Source: Dehalococcoidia bacterium (GTDB lineage: Bacteria > Chloroflexota > Dehalococcoidia > Tepidiformales > Tepidiformaceae). Taken from it: DNA of 8,211 nucleotides. Numbering within the stretch: position 1 is the stretch's first letter; each line of letters opens with the position of its first letter. The stretch lies in NCBI GenBank assembly GCA_007126855.1, contig SLAK01000010.1:1-8211 (forward strand). The letters are read 5' to 3'. This document shows, one piece after another, positions 1 to 5,721 of this stretch. The notes beneath the pieces were generated by a model. That model saw only the letters and a list, made by a program, of their open reading frames with translations. It was not told where the DNA came from and ran no database searches. A program made the translations under genes and the position numbers.

Positions 1-479
1 GAGCCGAGCTGATGAACCATCTTGCTCCGGAGGGGCCCGTGTACCAGGCGGGCACGCTGAGCGGGAACCCGCTGGTGATGGCGGCCGGCGCGGCGATGCT
101 CGACCTGCTTGCTAGCGAGGGTGTCTATCCGCGGCTGGAACAGGTGGGGAGCTTCCTTGAGAACGGCCTCACGGCGGCGATCAAGCGTGCCGAAGCGCCG
201 GCCTCGGTGGTGCGCAAGGGCTCGATGCTGACCGTGTTCTTCCGGCCTGAGCCACCGCGGAACATGGCCGAAGGCCAGGAGAGCGATACTCAGATGTTCG
301 GACGCTTCCACCGGGCGATGTTGGAGCGCGGCATCATGCTGCCGCCGTCGCAATTTGAAGCGTGGTTTGTGTCGACCGCCCACAACGAGGCGCAGATCGA
401 CGAGACCGTGAAGGCCGCTCACGAAGCCATGCGAGCGGCCACCGGACACAGCCATCTGCGGAACGGCGGGCAGGGATGA
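1..479 (+). CDS. hemL: Glutamate-1-semialdehyde 2,1-aminomutase, C-terminal part (5' end off the window)
   Basis: HemL is a cytoplasmic PLP enzyme of the class III aminotransferase fold. It converts glutamate-1-semialdehyde to 5-aminolevulinate, the committed precursor of haem and other tetrapyrroles in the C5 pathway. The reading frame is open from base 3 and shows 158 residues. The diagnostic stretch YQAGTLSGNP lies at visible residues 14-23, followed by a small-residue helix (VMAAGAAML). Near the C-terminus are FGRFHRAMLERGIMLPPSQFEAWFVS and a HNEAQID segment, both typical of HemL and not of ornithine or GABA aminotransferases. The PLP-binding lysine lies in the missing N-terminal part, so activity cannot be judged. 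The stop TGA (477-479) overlaps the hemC start as ATGA, implying translational coupling. The Met codon at 12 is internal, not the start. Confidence 0.95.
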   Translation, partial: AELMNHLAPEGPVYQAGTLSGNPLVMAAGAAMLDLLASEGVYPRLEQVGSFLENGLTAAIKRAEAPASVVRKGSMLTVFFRPEPPRNMAEGQESDTQMFGRFHRAMLERGIMLPPSQFEAWFVSTAHNEAQIDETVKAAHEAMRAATGHSHLRNGGQG

Positions 480-1381
480 ACGCAATCCGCATCGGGACGC
501 GCGCGAGCAAGCTGGCGCTCGCCCAGAGCGAGGCGGTGGCGCGGCTGCTGCGCGACGCGAATCCCGGTGTGGCGGTGGAGCTGGTCGAAATCACGACCCG
601 CGGCGACGCAGACCGGGAGACGCCGCTCAGCGAAGGATCGAGCGTGGGGTGGTTCACGACGGCGATCCAGCAGGCGCTGCTACGTAACGAGATCGACATC
701 GCGGTCCACAGCTACAAGGACCTGCCGACGAAGCGCCCGGACGGACTGACCATCGCGGCGGTGCCCCTGCGGGCGGACCCGCGGGACGTGCTGGTGAGCC
801 GCAGCGGGCAGCGGTTGCGGGACCTGCCGGCCGGGGCCGTAGTCGGCACGAGCAGCCCGAGGCGAAGCGCACAGATCCTGGCTGGCCGGCCCGACCTTCG
901 CGTGGAATCGATACGGGGCAACGTCGAGACGCGCATCGCGAAAGTGATGGACGGGCACTACGACGCGGCGGTCCTTGCGCTTGCGGGGATGCAGCGGCTG
1001 GGCCGCGAAGACGAGGCGACGCAGGTGTTCGGCTACGAGGAGATGGTGCCGGCGCCGGCGCAGGGCGCGCTCGCGGTCGAATGCCGCAGTAGCGACGAAC
1101 GGGCGATGGCGCTCGCGCGGTCTATCGACGATCCGGACCTGCGCAACATCGTCACCGCGGAGCGGGTGTTCCTGGCGACGCTGGAGGCGGGCTGCTCGTT
1201 CCCGGCAGCGGCCTATGCCGAGCACTTCGGCTCGACCATCAAGTTGCACGGGCTGGTAGCGCCGGAGGGGCGCGTCGTGCGCTCGAAGATCGGCGGGCCG
1301 CGCAAGACGGCGGCCGGGCTCGGGAAGTCGCTGGCGCTTGAGCTGATGCGGTCCGCCGGGATGGAAAGGGGGACATCATGA
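476..1381 (+). CDS. hemC: Hydroxymethylbilane synthase (porphobilinogen deaminase)
   Basis: HemC polymerises four porphobilinogen units into hydroxymethylbilane, two steps after 5-aminolevulinate, in the cytoplasm. The 301-residue product has normal family length and all landmarks: IGTRASKLALAQ at residues 6-17, HSYKDLPT at 78-85 with the catalytic Asp82, GTSSPRRSAQ at 124-133 with substrate-binding arginines, IRGNVETR at 146-153, PAPAQGALAVE at 192-202, and LEAGCSFPAAA at 236-246. In the last of these, Cys240 should carry the dipyrromethane cofactor. The cysteine loop reads AGCSFP rather than the enterobacterial GGCQVP, a variation common outside Proteobacteria. I chose ATG 476 because homology begins at the first residues, it overlaps the hemL stop, and it has CAGGG just upstream. 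The open frame extends to 362 but those codons are out-of-frame hemL sequence. The stop overlaps the next gene by ATGA. Confidence 0.97.
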   Translation: MNAIRIGTRASKLALAQSEAVARLLRDANPGVAVELVEITTRGDADRETPLSEGSSVGWFTTAIQQALLRNEIDIAVHSYKDLPTKRPDGLTIAAVPLRADPRDVLVSRSGQRLRDLPAGAVVGTSSPRRSAQILAGRPDLRVESIRGNVETRIAKVMDGHYDAAVLALAGMQRLGREDEATQVFGYEEMVPAPAQGALAVECRSSDERAMALARSIDDPDLRNIVTAERVFLATLEAGCSFPAAAYAEHFGSTIKLHGLVAPEGRVVRSKIGGPRKTAAGLGKSLALELMRSAGMERGTS

Positions 1382-2250
1382 GCCATGGCAATGTGGTGGT
1401 CACCGGCGCGTCGACGGGCATCGGCCGCGCCTGCGCCCTCTACCTGGACCGGAAGGGTTGGCGTGTCTTCGCGGGCGTGCGCAAGGAAGAGGACGGCCGG
1501 GCGCTGGCGGGCCGCGCGTCCGAAAGGCTCCACCCGCTAATGCTGGACGTGACCGACGACGTGGCTGTGGCGAAGGCTGGCGAGACCGTGCGGGAGGCGG
1601 CCGGCGAGGACGGCCTGCAGGGCCTGGTGAACAACGCCGGGCTCGCCATCGGCGGGCCGCTGGAGTTCTTGCCACTAGAGGACATACGCGACCAGTTCGA
1701 GGTGAACCTGTTCGGGCAGGTTGCGGTGACGCAGGCCATGCTGCCAATGATCCGCCAGGGACAGGGCCGCATCGTGAACATGAGCTCGGTTTCGGGGCGG
1801 GCGGCGGCGCCATTGCTCGGGCCATACGCGGGCTCGAAGTTCGCGCTGGAAGCGATGAGCGATGCGCTTCGGGTGGAGCTGCAGCCGTGGGACATCGCCG
1901 TGATAGTGGTGGAGCCGGGCGCGATCAAGACGCCCATCTGGAACCGGGGCATAGCGCGGGCGGAGCAGATCCGGGAGCGGCTTCCGGAGGCAGCGGAGCA
2001 CTTCTACGGGGAGGCGATGGACCGGCTCATACAGGCGGCGCGGGAATCGGACGAACGGGGGATCCCCCCGGCGAAGGTGGCGAGGGCTGTATACCGGGCG
2101 CTGAGCGCGAAGCGGCCGAAAACGCGCTACGTGATTGGGCGCGACGCGCGGATCACGACGCTGGCGGGCTGGCTGCTGCCGGACCGGGCACTGGACCGGG
2201 TGAAGACCCGGAAGGTTGGTCTTCCAGGGCCTGGCGAGGGATTGCAGTAG
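1378..2250 (+). CDS. Classical short-chain dehydrogenase/reductase (SDR), substrate unknown
   Basis: This is a 290-residue NAD(P)-dependent oxidoreductase of the classical SDR type. The Rossmann motif TGASTGIG is at residues 9-16, the acidic residue after beta-3 is Asp57, and NNAG is at 85-88. The helix-4 Asn is 110, and the catalytic set is Ser137, Tyr150 and Lys154 (YAGSK). The PG motif at 180-181 begins the substrate loop. Arg35 after the second strand, in AGVRKEED, suggests NADP(H) preference. The long C-terminal part (residues 185-290, with RYVIGRDARI near 250) resembles retinol dehydrogenase/17-beta-hydroxysteroid dehydrogenase-like SDRs, which act on hydrophobic alcohols and ketones; the actual substrate cannot be read. 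AGGGGG at 1367-1372, five bases before the ATG, is a strong ribosome site. The ATGA overlap with hemC places it in the haem operon, although no haem step is known to need it. Confidence 0.93.
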   Translation: MSHGNVVVTGASTGIGRACALYLDRKGWRVFAGVRKEEDGRALAGRASERLHPLMLDVTDDVAVAKAGETVREAAGEDGLQGLVNNAGLAIGGPLEFLPLEDIRDQFEVNLFGQVAVTQAMLPMIRQGQGRIVNMSSVSGRAAAPLLGPYAGSKFALEAMSDALRVELQPWDIAVIVVEPGAIKTPIWNRGIARAEQIRERLPEAAEHFYGEAMDRLIQAARESDERGIPPAKVARAVYRALSAKRPKTRYVIGRDARITTLAGWLLPDRALDRVKTRKVGLPGPGEGLQ

Positions 2251-2293
2251 CAAGGATACTTCGCATTTACCCTTGCCGGGCGGTGGGCATGAT

Positions 2294-2302
2294 ATGTGAC
2301 AT
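2294..2302. promoter_or_regulatory. Short palindrome in the leader of the MarR-type gene, possible operator half
   Basis: The sequence ATGTGACAT is a 9-base palindrome (4-base arms around a central G), 24 bases before the regulator's ATG. It is flanked by two CATG copies at 2288-2291 and 2300-2303. MarR proteins commonly repress their own promoters through inverted repeats near the start, so position favours an operator. However, the arms are short and the symmetry breaks immediately outside, so chance is a serious alternative. No convincing -35/-10 pair was found in the 76-base gap 2251-2326. Confidence 0.15.
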
Positions 2303-2326
2303 GACTGCTTTCGAGCTACGCCGGGC

Positions 2327-2839
2327 ATGGATCGAGTGACAAACGCGAACGGTTCACGCGGCAACGACGCCCCGCCATGGTGGGACTCATGGCGCGGCGT
2401 GTACTTCGCCGCACTCAAAGTGCTCAAGCAAACGGAGCCGGACCTCATCGCGGAGATGGGGTTCGGGTACGTGTGGCTGGACGTGCTCGCGCGGCTCGCT
2501 GACTCGCCGCATGGCCGGCGGTACCGCATGCAGGAACTGCAGGACGCGTCGATGTTCACGCGCAGCGGCATGACACGGCTGGTGGACCGCATGGAGCAGG
2601 CGGGGCTGGTGCAGCGCGAGAACGTGCCCGGCGACCGCCGCGGGGTGTTTGTGGTGCTCACCGACAAGGGCATGGACGAGTACCAGCAGGCCATGGCGCA
2701 CCACATGAAGTCGATCGAGCGCGAGTTCGGGCGCAGGCTCACGTCGGAACAACACGAGACAGTGGCGGCGGCGCTCTTTCAGTTCTGGCACGACGCCGGT
2801 CCTGCTGAGGAAGCGGGTGGCGACCGCCGGGGTCAGTGA
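2327..2839 (+). CDS. MarR-family winged-helix transcriptional regulator
   Basis: This 170-residue protein has the MarR layout. An N-terminal dimerisation helix (about residues 20-60) contains WWDSWRGVYFAALKVL. The winged helix-turn-helix follows at about 67-112: MQELQDASMFTRSGMTRLVDRME leads to the recognition helix near 78-92, and the wing is PGDRRGVFVVLTDKG (101-115) with the hallmark Asp103, Arg104 and Arg105. A second long C-terminal helix (116-156) completes the dimer interface. Such proteins are usually ligand-released repressors of neighbouring enzymes, exporters and themselves. Here the neighbours are SDRs and an EamA transporter, so those are the natural guesses for targets. ATG 2327 is the only sensible start: an in-frame TGA lies at 2297-2299 and no in-frame ATG is between, although its ribosome site is weak. 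The 3' end overlaps the convergent tandem-SDR gene by 7 bases. The ligand is unknown. Confidence 0.92.
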   Translation: MDRVTNANGSRGNDAPPWWDSWRGVYFAALKVLKQTEPDLIAEMGFGYVWLDVLARLADSPHGRRYRMQELQDASMFTRSGMTRLVDRMEQAGLVQRENVPGDRRGVFVVLTDKGMDEYQQAMAHHMKSIEREFGRRLTSEQHETVAAALFQFWHDAGPAEEAGGDRRGQ

Positions 2840-4611
2840 GCTGCGGGCGACGGCACGCGCCGTTCATCTTTCGTGAAGCCCCAGCCACGCTCAAGGAGCT
2901 GGCGCTCCCAGGCGGCATCCGAAAGCGCCTTCCGTTCCTGGATGGCGGCAATCGCGTCATTGCCGATGGGCCAGCGGAGCGGCAGCGGCTGCTGGAGCTG
3001 CACGATGTCAGCCATCGCGGCGGCAACGGCATCCGAGCCGGGACGCGTGGCGGCCAGCCGGCGAAAGAACTCCAGCGAGCGCTCGACGCCGGCCTGGTAG
3101 TCGCTGCGACCCTCGCGGACGGCTTCGCAGACGTCCAGGTTGGTGGTCTGCCAGTCGCTGCGGTACATACCGGGCTCGAGGATGGTGACCTGGACGTTCC
3201 ACGGCGCGACCTCTTCGGCGAGCGCTTCGGACATGGCTTCGACCGCGTGTTTTGACGCGGCGTAGAAGCTCATCAACGGGCTGGGGACCTGGCCGGAGAG
3301 GGAGCTGACATTCACGATCTTGCCCAGGCGGCGGCAGCGCATGTGCGGCAGGACGGCCTTCACCAGTCGCCACTGGCCCATGAAGTTGGTGTCGAGCTGG
3401 CGGCGGATTTCGTCCTCGCTGAAGTCTTCGACCGGGCCATAGAGGCCGTAGCCGGCGTTGTTGATGAGCACATCGAGCCGGCCGAAGCGCTGGATTGCTT
3501 CTTGCACCACGCGGTCGATGGCCGCGCCATCACTGACATCGAGCTGCACGGGGAAGATGTGGTTTTCGAAGCCCTGGACGACGGTCGCGGCATCGCGGCC
3601 AGGGTTGCGCATGGCGGCGACGACGGTGTTTCCGCGGGCGGCGCACTCGCGGGCGGCCGCAGCGCCGAAGCCACGGGAGGCCCCGCTGATGAGCACGATA
3701 TTGTCGCGTTCCCAGCGCCAGTCGGGTGGCGGAGGCGGCTCCGGGTCGCCTTCGTAGAGGGGACGGCGCCAGTTGCCGAGCGCGCCGCTGCGGCGAAGGT
3801 AGGCCCATTCCTCGTCCGAGCTTCGCCGGTGAATGGGGATCATGTGGACGGCGTCGTTGCCGACGGGCCAGCGCATGGGGAGGGGCTGCTCGAGCTCGAC
3901 GATGTCGGCCATGGCGGCGCCGACGGATGCTGAGCCGGGGCGGGTGGCGGCGGTAGCCTGGAAGTTCGCCAGGAAGCGGTCGACGGTAGCCTGGTAGGGG
4001 CTTCGGCCCGTGCGGACCGTTTCGCAGATGTCCAGGTTGGTCGTCTGCCAGTCGCTGGCGAACATGCCGGGTTCGATGATGCAAACCTGCACGCCGGTGT
4101 TCGCGAGCTCGAAGCGCAGGGATTCGGACATGGCTTCGACGGCGTGCTTGGAGGCGCAATACATGCCGATGACGGCGGCCGGCATACGGCCCGCGGTGGA
4201 GCTGACGTTGGCGATCTTGCCTCTGCCCTGCGCGCGCATGTGGGACAGGACAGCGCGGATCATGCGCCACTGCCCCAGGAGGTTTGTATCGAGCTGGCGC
4301 CAGAGCTCGGCTTCGTTGACATCCTCGATCGGGCCGTAGAGACCATAGCCGGCGTTGTTGATGAGGGCGTCGACGCGGCCGAAGCGGCGGACGACTTCGG
4401 CGACGAGCTCCTGGGCGCGTGCGCTATCAAGGACGTCGAGCTGCATCGGGAAGATACGGTCCTCGTAACCTTCGACGACGGCGGGGCCGTCGCGGTCCGG
4501 GTTGCGCATGGTAGCGATGACAGTGTTGCCGCGCGAGGCGATAAGACGGGCCGCGGCGGCGCCGAAGCCGCGCGACCCGCCGGTGATGATGACGACCTGC
4601 TGGTTGGCCAT
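2833..4611 (-). CDS. Tandem two-domain short-chain dehydrogenase (SDR-SDR fusion)
   Basis: This 592-residue protein contains two full classical SDR units, about twice the normal length. Unit 1 has TGGSRGFG at 10-17, NNAG at 85-88, Ser138, Tyr151 and Lys155 (YCASK). Unit 2 has SGASRGFG at 309-316, NNAG at 384-387, Ser437, Tyr450 and Lys454 (YAASK). Both catalytic sets are intact. Residues 5-258 align with 304-557 without a gap, and I counted 161 of 254 identities by hand (about 63%). Both units carry SDWQTTNLD after the PG motif, and Arg after the second strand (MRNP), which suggests NADP(H). The joint (about 259-303) contains PPPPP followed by DWRWERD and no Met, so it is a true single chain. 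The start ATG (4609-4611) has AGGGGG at 4618-4623 on the minus strand, six bases away. No signal peptide or membrane helix is seen. Substrate is unknown; yeast Fox2 is a known precedent for tandem SDR domains, not an orthologue. Confidence 0.93.
   Translation of the reverse strand: MANQQVVIITGGSRGFGAAAARLIASRGNTVIATMRNPDRDGPAVVEGYEDRIFPMQLDVLDSARAQELVAEVVRRFGRVDALINNAGYGLYGPIEDVNEAELWRQLDTNLLGQWRMIRAVLSHMRAQGRGKIANVSSTAGRMPAAVIGMYCASKHAVEAMSESLRFELANTGVQVCIIEPGMFASDWQTTNLDICETVRTGRSPYQATVDRFLANFQATAATRPGSASVGAAMADIVELEQPLPMRWPVGNDAVHMIPIHRRSSDEEWAYLRRSGALGNWRRPLYEGDPEPPPPPDWRWERDNIVLISGASRGFGAAAARECAARGNTVVAAMRNPGRDAATVVQGFENHIFPVQLDVSDGAAIDRVVQEAIQRFGRLDVLINNAGYGLYGPVEDFSEDEIRRQLDTNFMGQWRLVKAVLPHMRCRRLGKIVNVSSLSGQVPSPLMSFYAASKHAVEAMSEALAEEVAPWNVQVTILEPGMYRSDWQTTNLDVCEAVREGRSDYQAGVERSLEFFRRLAATRPGSDAVAAAMADIVQLQQPLPLRWPIGNDAIAAIQERKALSDAAWERQLLERGWGFTKDERRVPSPAAH
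2941..3702 (-). repeat. Second copy of the internal SDR duplication (residues 304-557)
   Basis: This is the C-terminal SDR unit of the fusion gene, in direct orientation to the copy at 3838-4599 with a constant offset of 897 bases (299 codons). Traces of the duplication remain at DNA level: GCCGGCGTTGTTGATGAG occurs at 3451 and again at 4348, exactly 897 bases apart. The protein alignment needs no gap. Confidence 0.88.
3838..4599 (-). repeat. First copy of the internal SDR duplication (residues 5-258)
   Basis: This is the N-terminal SDR unit of the fusion gene. The stretch after it (residues 259-285, with SSDEEWAYLRRSG) also matches the protein's extreme C-terminus (LSDAAWERQLLERG). The duplicated block therefore included the whole ancestral gene with its tail, and the copies fused end to start. 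Confidence 0.88.
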
Positions 4612-4719
4612 AGTTCACCCCCTGTTGCGCAATGGAGCCTATCATCCCGGCTGGCGCGGGCGCGTGTCGAATTGGCTGCGTAGACTTGCGCAGCGGAGCA
4701 AGCACACGTGAGCGGTATC

Positions 4720-4736
4720 GCGCGCCAGTGGCGCGC
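4720..4736. promoter_or_regulatory. 17-base palindrome in the divergent gap, candidate operator
   Basis: GCGCGCCAGTGGCGCGC has 8-base arms around a single central G and is perfectly symmetrical. It sits in the 166-base divergent region between the tandem SDR (minus) and the EamA transporter (plus), 41 bases before the preferred transporter start. An odd-length palindrome of this size in a divergent promoter region is typical of dimeric repressor sites. The same octamer arms recur, in the opposite order, in the inverted repeat at 6898-6930. In GC-rich DNA such runs are not rare, and I could not identify clear promoter hexamers beside it. Confidence 0.35.
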
Positions 4737-4777
4737 CCGGCTGGTTGGAACCGGCCAAAGAGGATTGGCGGCGCGGC

Positions 4778-5689
4778 GTGATTGAACCCGGGATCTTCGC
4801 AGCACTGGGGGCCGCGGCAGCGTGGGCGACAAGCAGCACGCTGATGGCGACGCAGTCGGCGCGGATGGATTCGGGCTCTATCAGCGCCATCCGCCTGACC
4901 TTCGCGGCGATCTTTTTCATGACGGTGCTGTTCGCGGCGGGCCAGCAGGGCGAGATCCGGGACATGGGCTGGAACCACGGCGCGCAGCTCATCCTGAGCG
5001 CACTGCTGGGGCTTGCCGTCGGGGACACGCTGTATGTGGTGGCGATCGGGATGGTGGGGATGGCCCGAGCGTTCACCATCGCGCTCGGCACCTTCACGGT
5101 GCTGGCCTACGCGTTTTCGATCGTGTTCCTGGGCGATGCGGTGACGATTGCCGTCATCGTCGGCTCGGTGCTGGTGTTGACGGCTATCTACCTGGTGGCC
5201 TTGCGCGGCCGGCCGAAGGCATCGGCTGACGACCCGAACGTGGTGATGGTATCACCGCGGCGGGTGTTCCTCGGGCTGGCCATCGTGCTCATCGCCGGGG
5301 CGTGCTGGGCAGGGGCAGCCGTATGGACGCGGGCGGTCGCGCTGGACTACGGGACGCTGGCGGTGGGGTCGATCCGGCTGCCGGCGGCGGCGTTCCTGGT
5401 GTCGATGTACGTGGCCATCAATGGCGCGTCGGCGGTGCGGCAACGGCAGGTGAGCCGGAGGAGCGCGATGCTGCTGGCGATAGCGGGGATCGCGGGGACG
5501 GGGCTGGGCGGGCTGCTCTACCTGGTTGCGCTGAAGGATATCGGGGCCGGGCGTGCGGCGGTGCTGGCGTCGATGTCGCCGCTGTTCGCACTGCCGCTGG
5601 GCGCGCTGATATTGAAGGAGCGGATCACGCTCTGGGTGGCGGTGGGGACGGTGCTGGCGGTTTGCGGCATTGTGTTGCTGTCGGTGTAG
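4778..5689 (+). CDS. EamA/DMT-superfamily membrane transporter
   Basis: This is a 303-residue inner-membrane protein with ten predicted helices (about residues 4-22, 34-54, 70-90, 97-117, 122-142, 165-185, 193-213, 229-250, 258-278, 283-303) in two EamA repeats. A polar loop (143-164, RGRPKASADDPN) separates the repeats. Each repeat has the family's third-helix pattern, GDTLYVVAI at 82-90 and GGLLYLVAL at 244-252. The second ends with the usual PLFALPLGALILKER. Family members move metabolites, amino acids or drugs, often outward; the substrate cannot be told. I prefer GTG 4778 because helix 1 then starts at once (MIEPGIF), with AGAGGA upstream at a rather long spacing. TTG 4745 would add eleven charged residues and has no clear ribosome site. 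It diverges from the tandem SDR and is followed 32 bases later by the DUF4268 gene. Confidence 0.9.
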   Translation: MIEPGIFAALGAAAAWATSSTLMATQSARMDSGSISAIRLTFAAIFFMTVLFAAGQQGEIRDMGWNHGAQLILSALLGLAVGDTLYVVAIGMVGMARAFTIALGTFTVLAYAFSIVFLGDAVTIAVIVGSVLVLTAIYLVALRGRPKASADDPNVVMVSPRRVFLGLAIVLIAGACWAGAAVWTRAVALDYGTLAVGSIRLPAAAFLVSMYVAINGASAVRQRQVSRRSAMLLAIAGIAGTGLGGLLYLVALKDIGAGRAAVLASMSPLFALPLGALILKERITLWVAVGTVLAVCGIVLLSV

Positions 5690-5721
5690 GCTGTTGTGAC
5701 TCTTGTAATGAGGAAATGCGG

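Noticed and set aside
362..475. N-terminal extension of HemC
   Set aside because: The added 38 residues come from hemL coding sequence in another frame; HemC homology starts at ATG 476.
1458..2339. A 293-codon plus-strand frame inside the SDR gene
   Set aside because: It is the alternate frame of the SDR, dominated by Gly, Arg and Ala with no recognisable domain; the SDR frame has every catalytic motif.
1675..2742. A 355-codon open frame on the minus strand spanning the SDR and the MarR gene
   Set aside because: It crosses two well-supported genes, its product is rich in Arg, Pro and His as expected from the complement of GC-rich coding DNA, and it shows no family motif.
3343..3933. Plus-strand frames opposite the tandem SDR (also 4144-4683)
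   Set aside because: They mirror the SDR repeats and resemble each other only because the SDR units do; the minus frame carries the real motifs.
2833..4611. Tandem SDR as an assembly duplication artefact
   Set aside because: The two units differ at about 37% of residues and have distinct junction sequence, so they are not copies made by misassembly.
4612..4777. Sigma-70 promoters for the divergent genes
   Set aside because: TAGACT (4681-4686) and a TAGGCT-like box on the minus strand resemble -10 boxes, but no -35 at proper spacing was found, so no promoter is called.
5302..5721. Upstream extension of the DUF4268 frame into the transporter gene
   Set aside because: Those codons are the alternate frame of the EamA transporter; a good ribosome site and family homology place the start at 5722.
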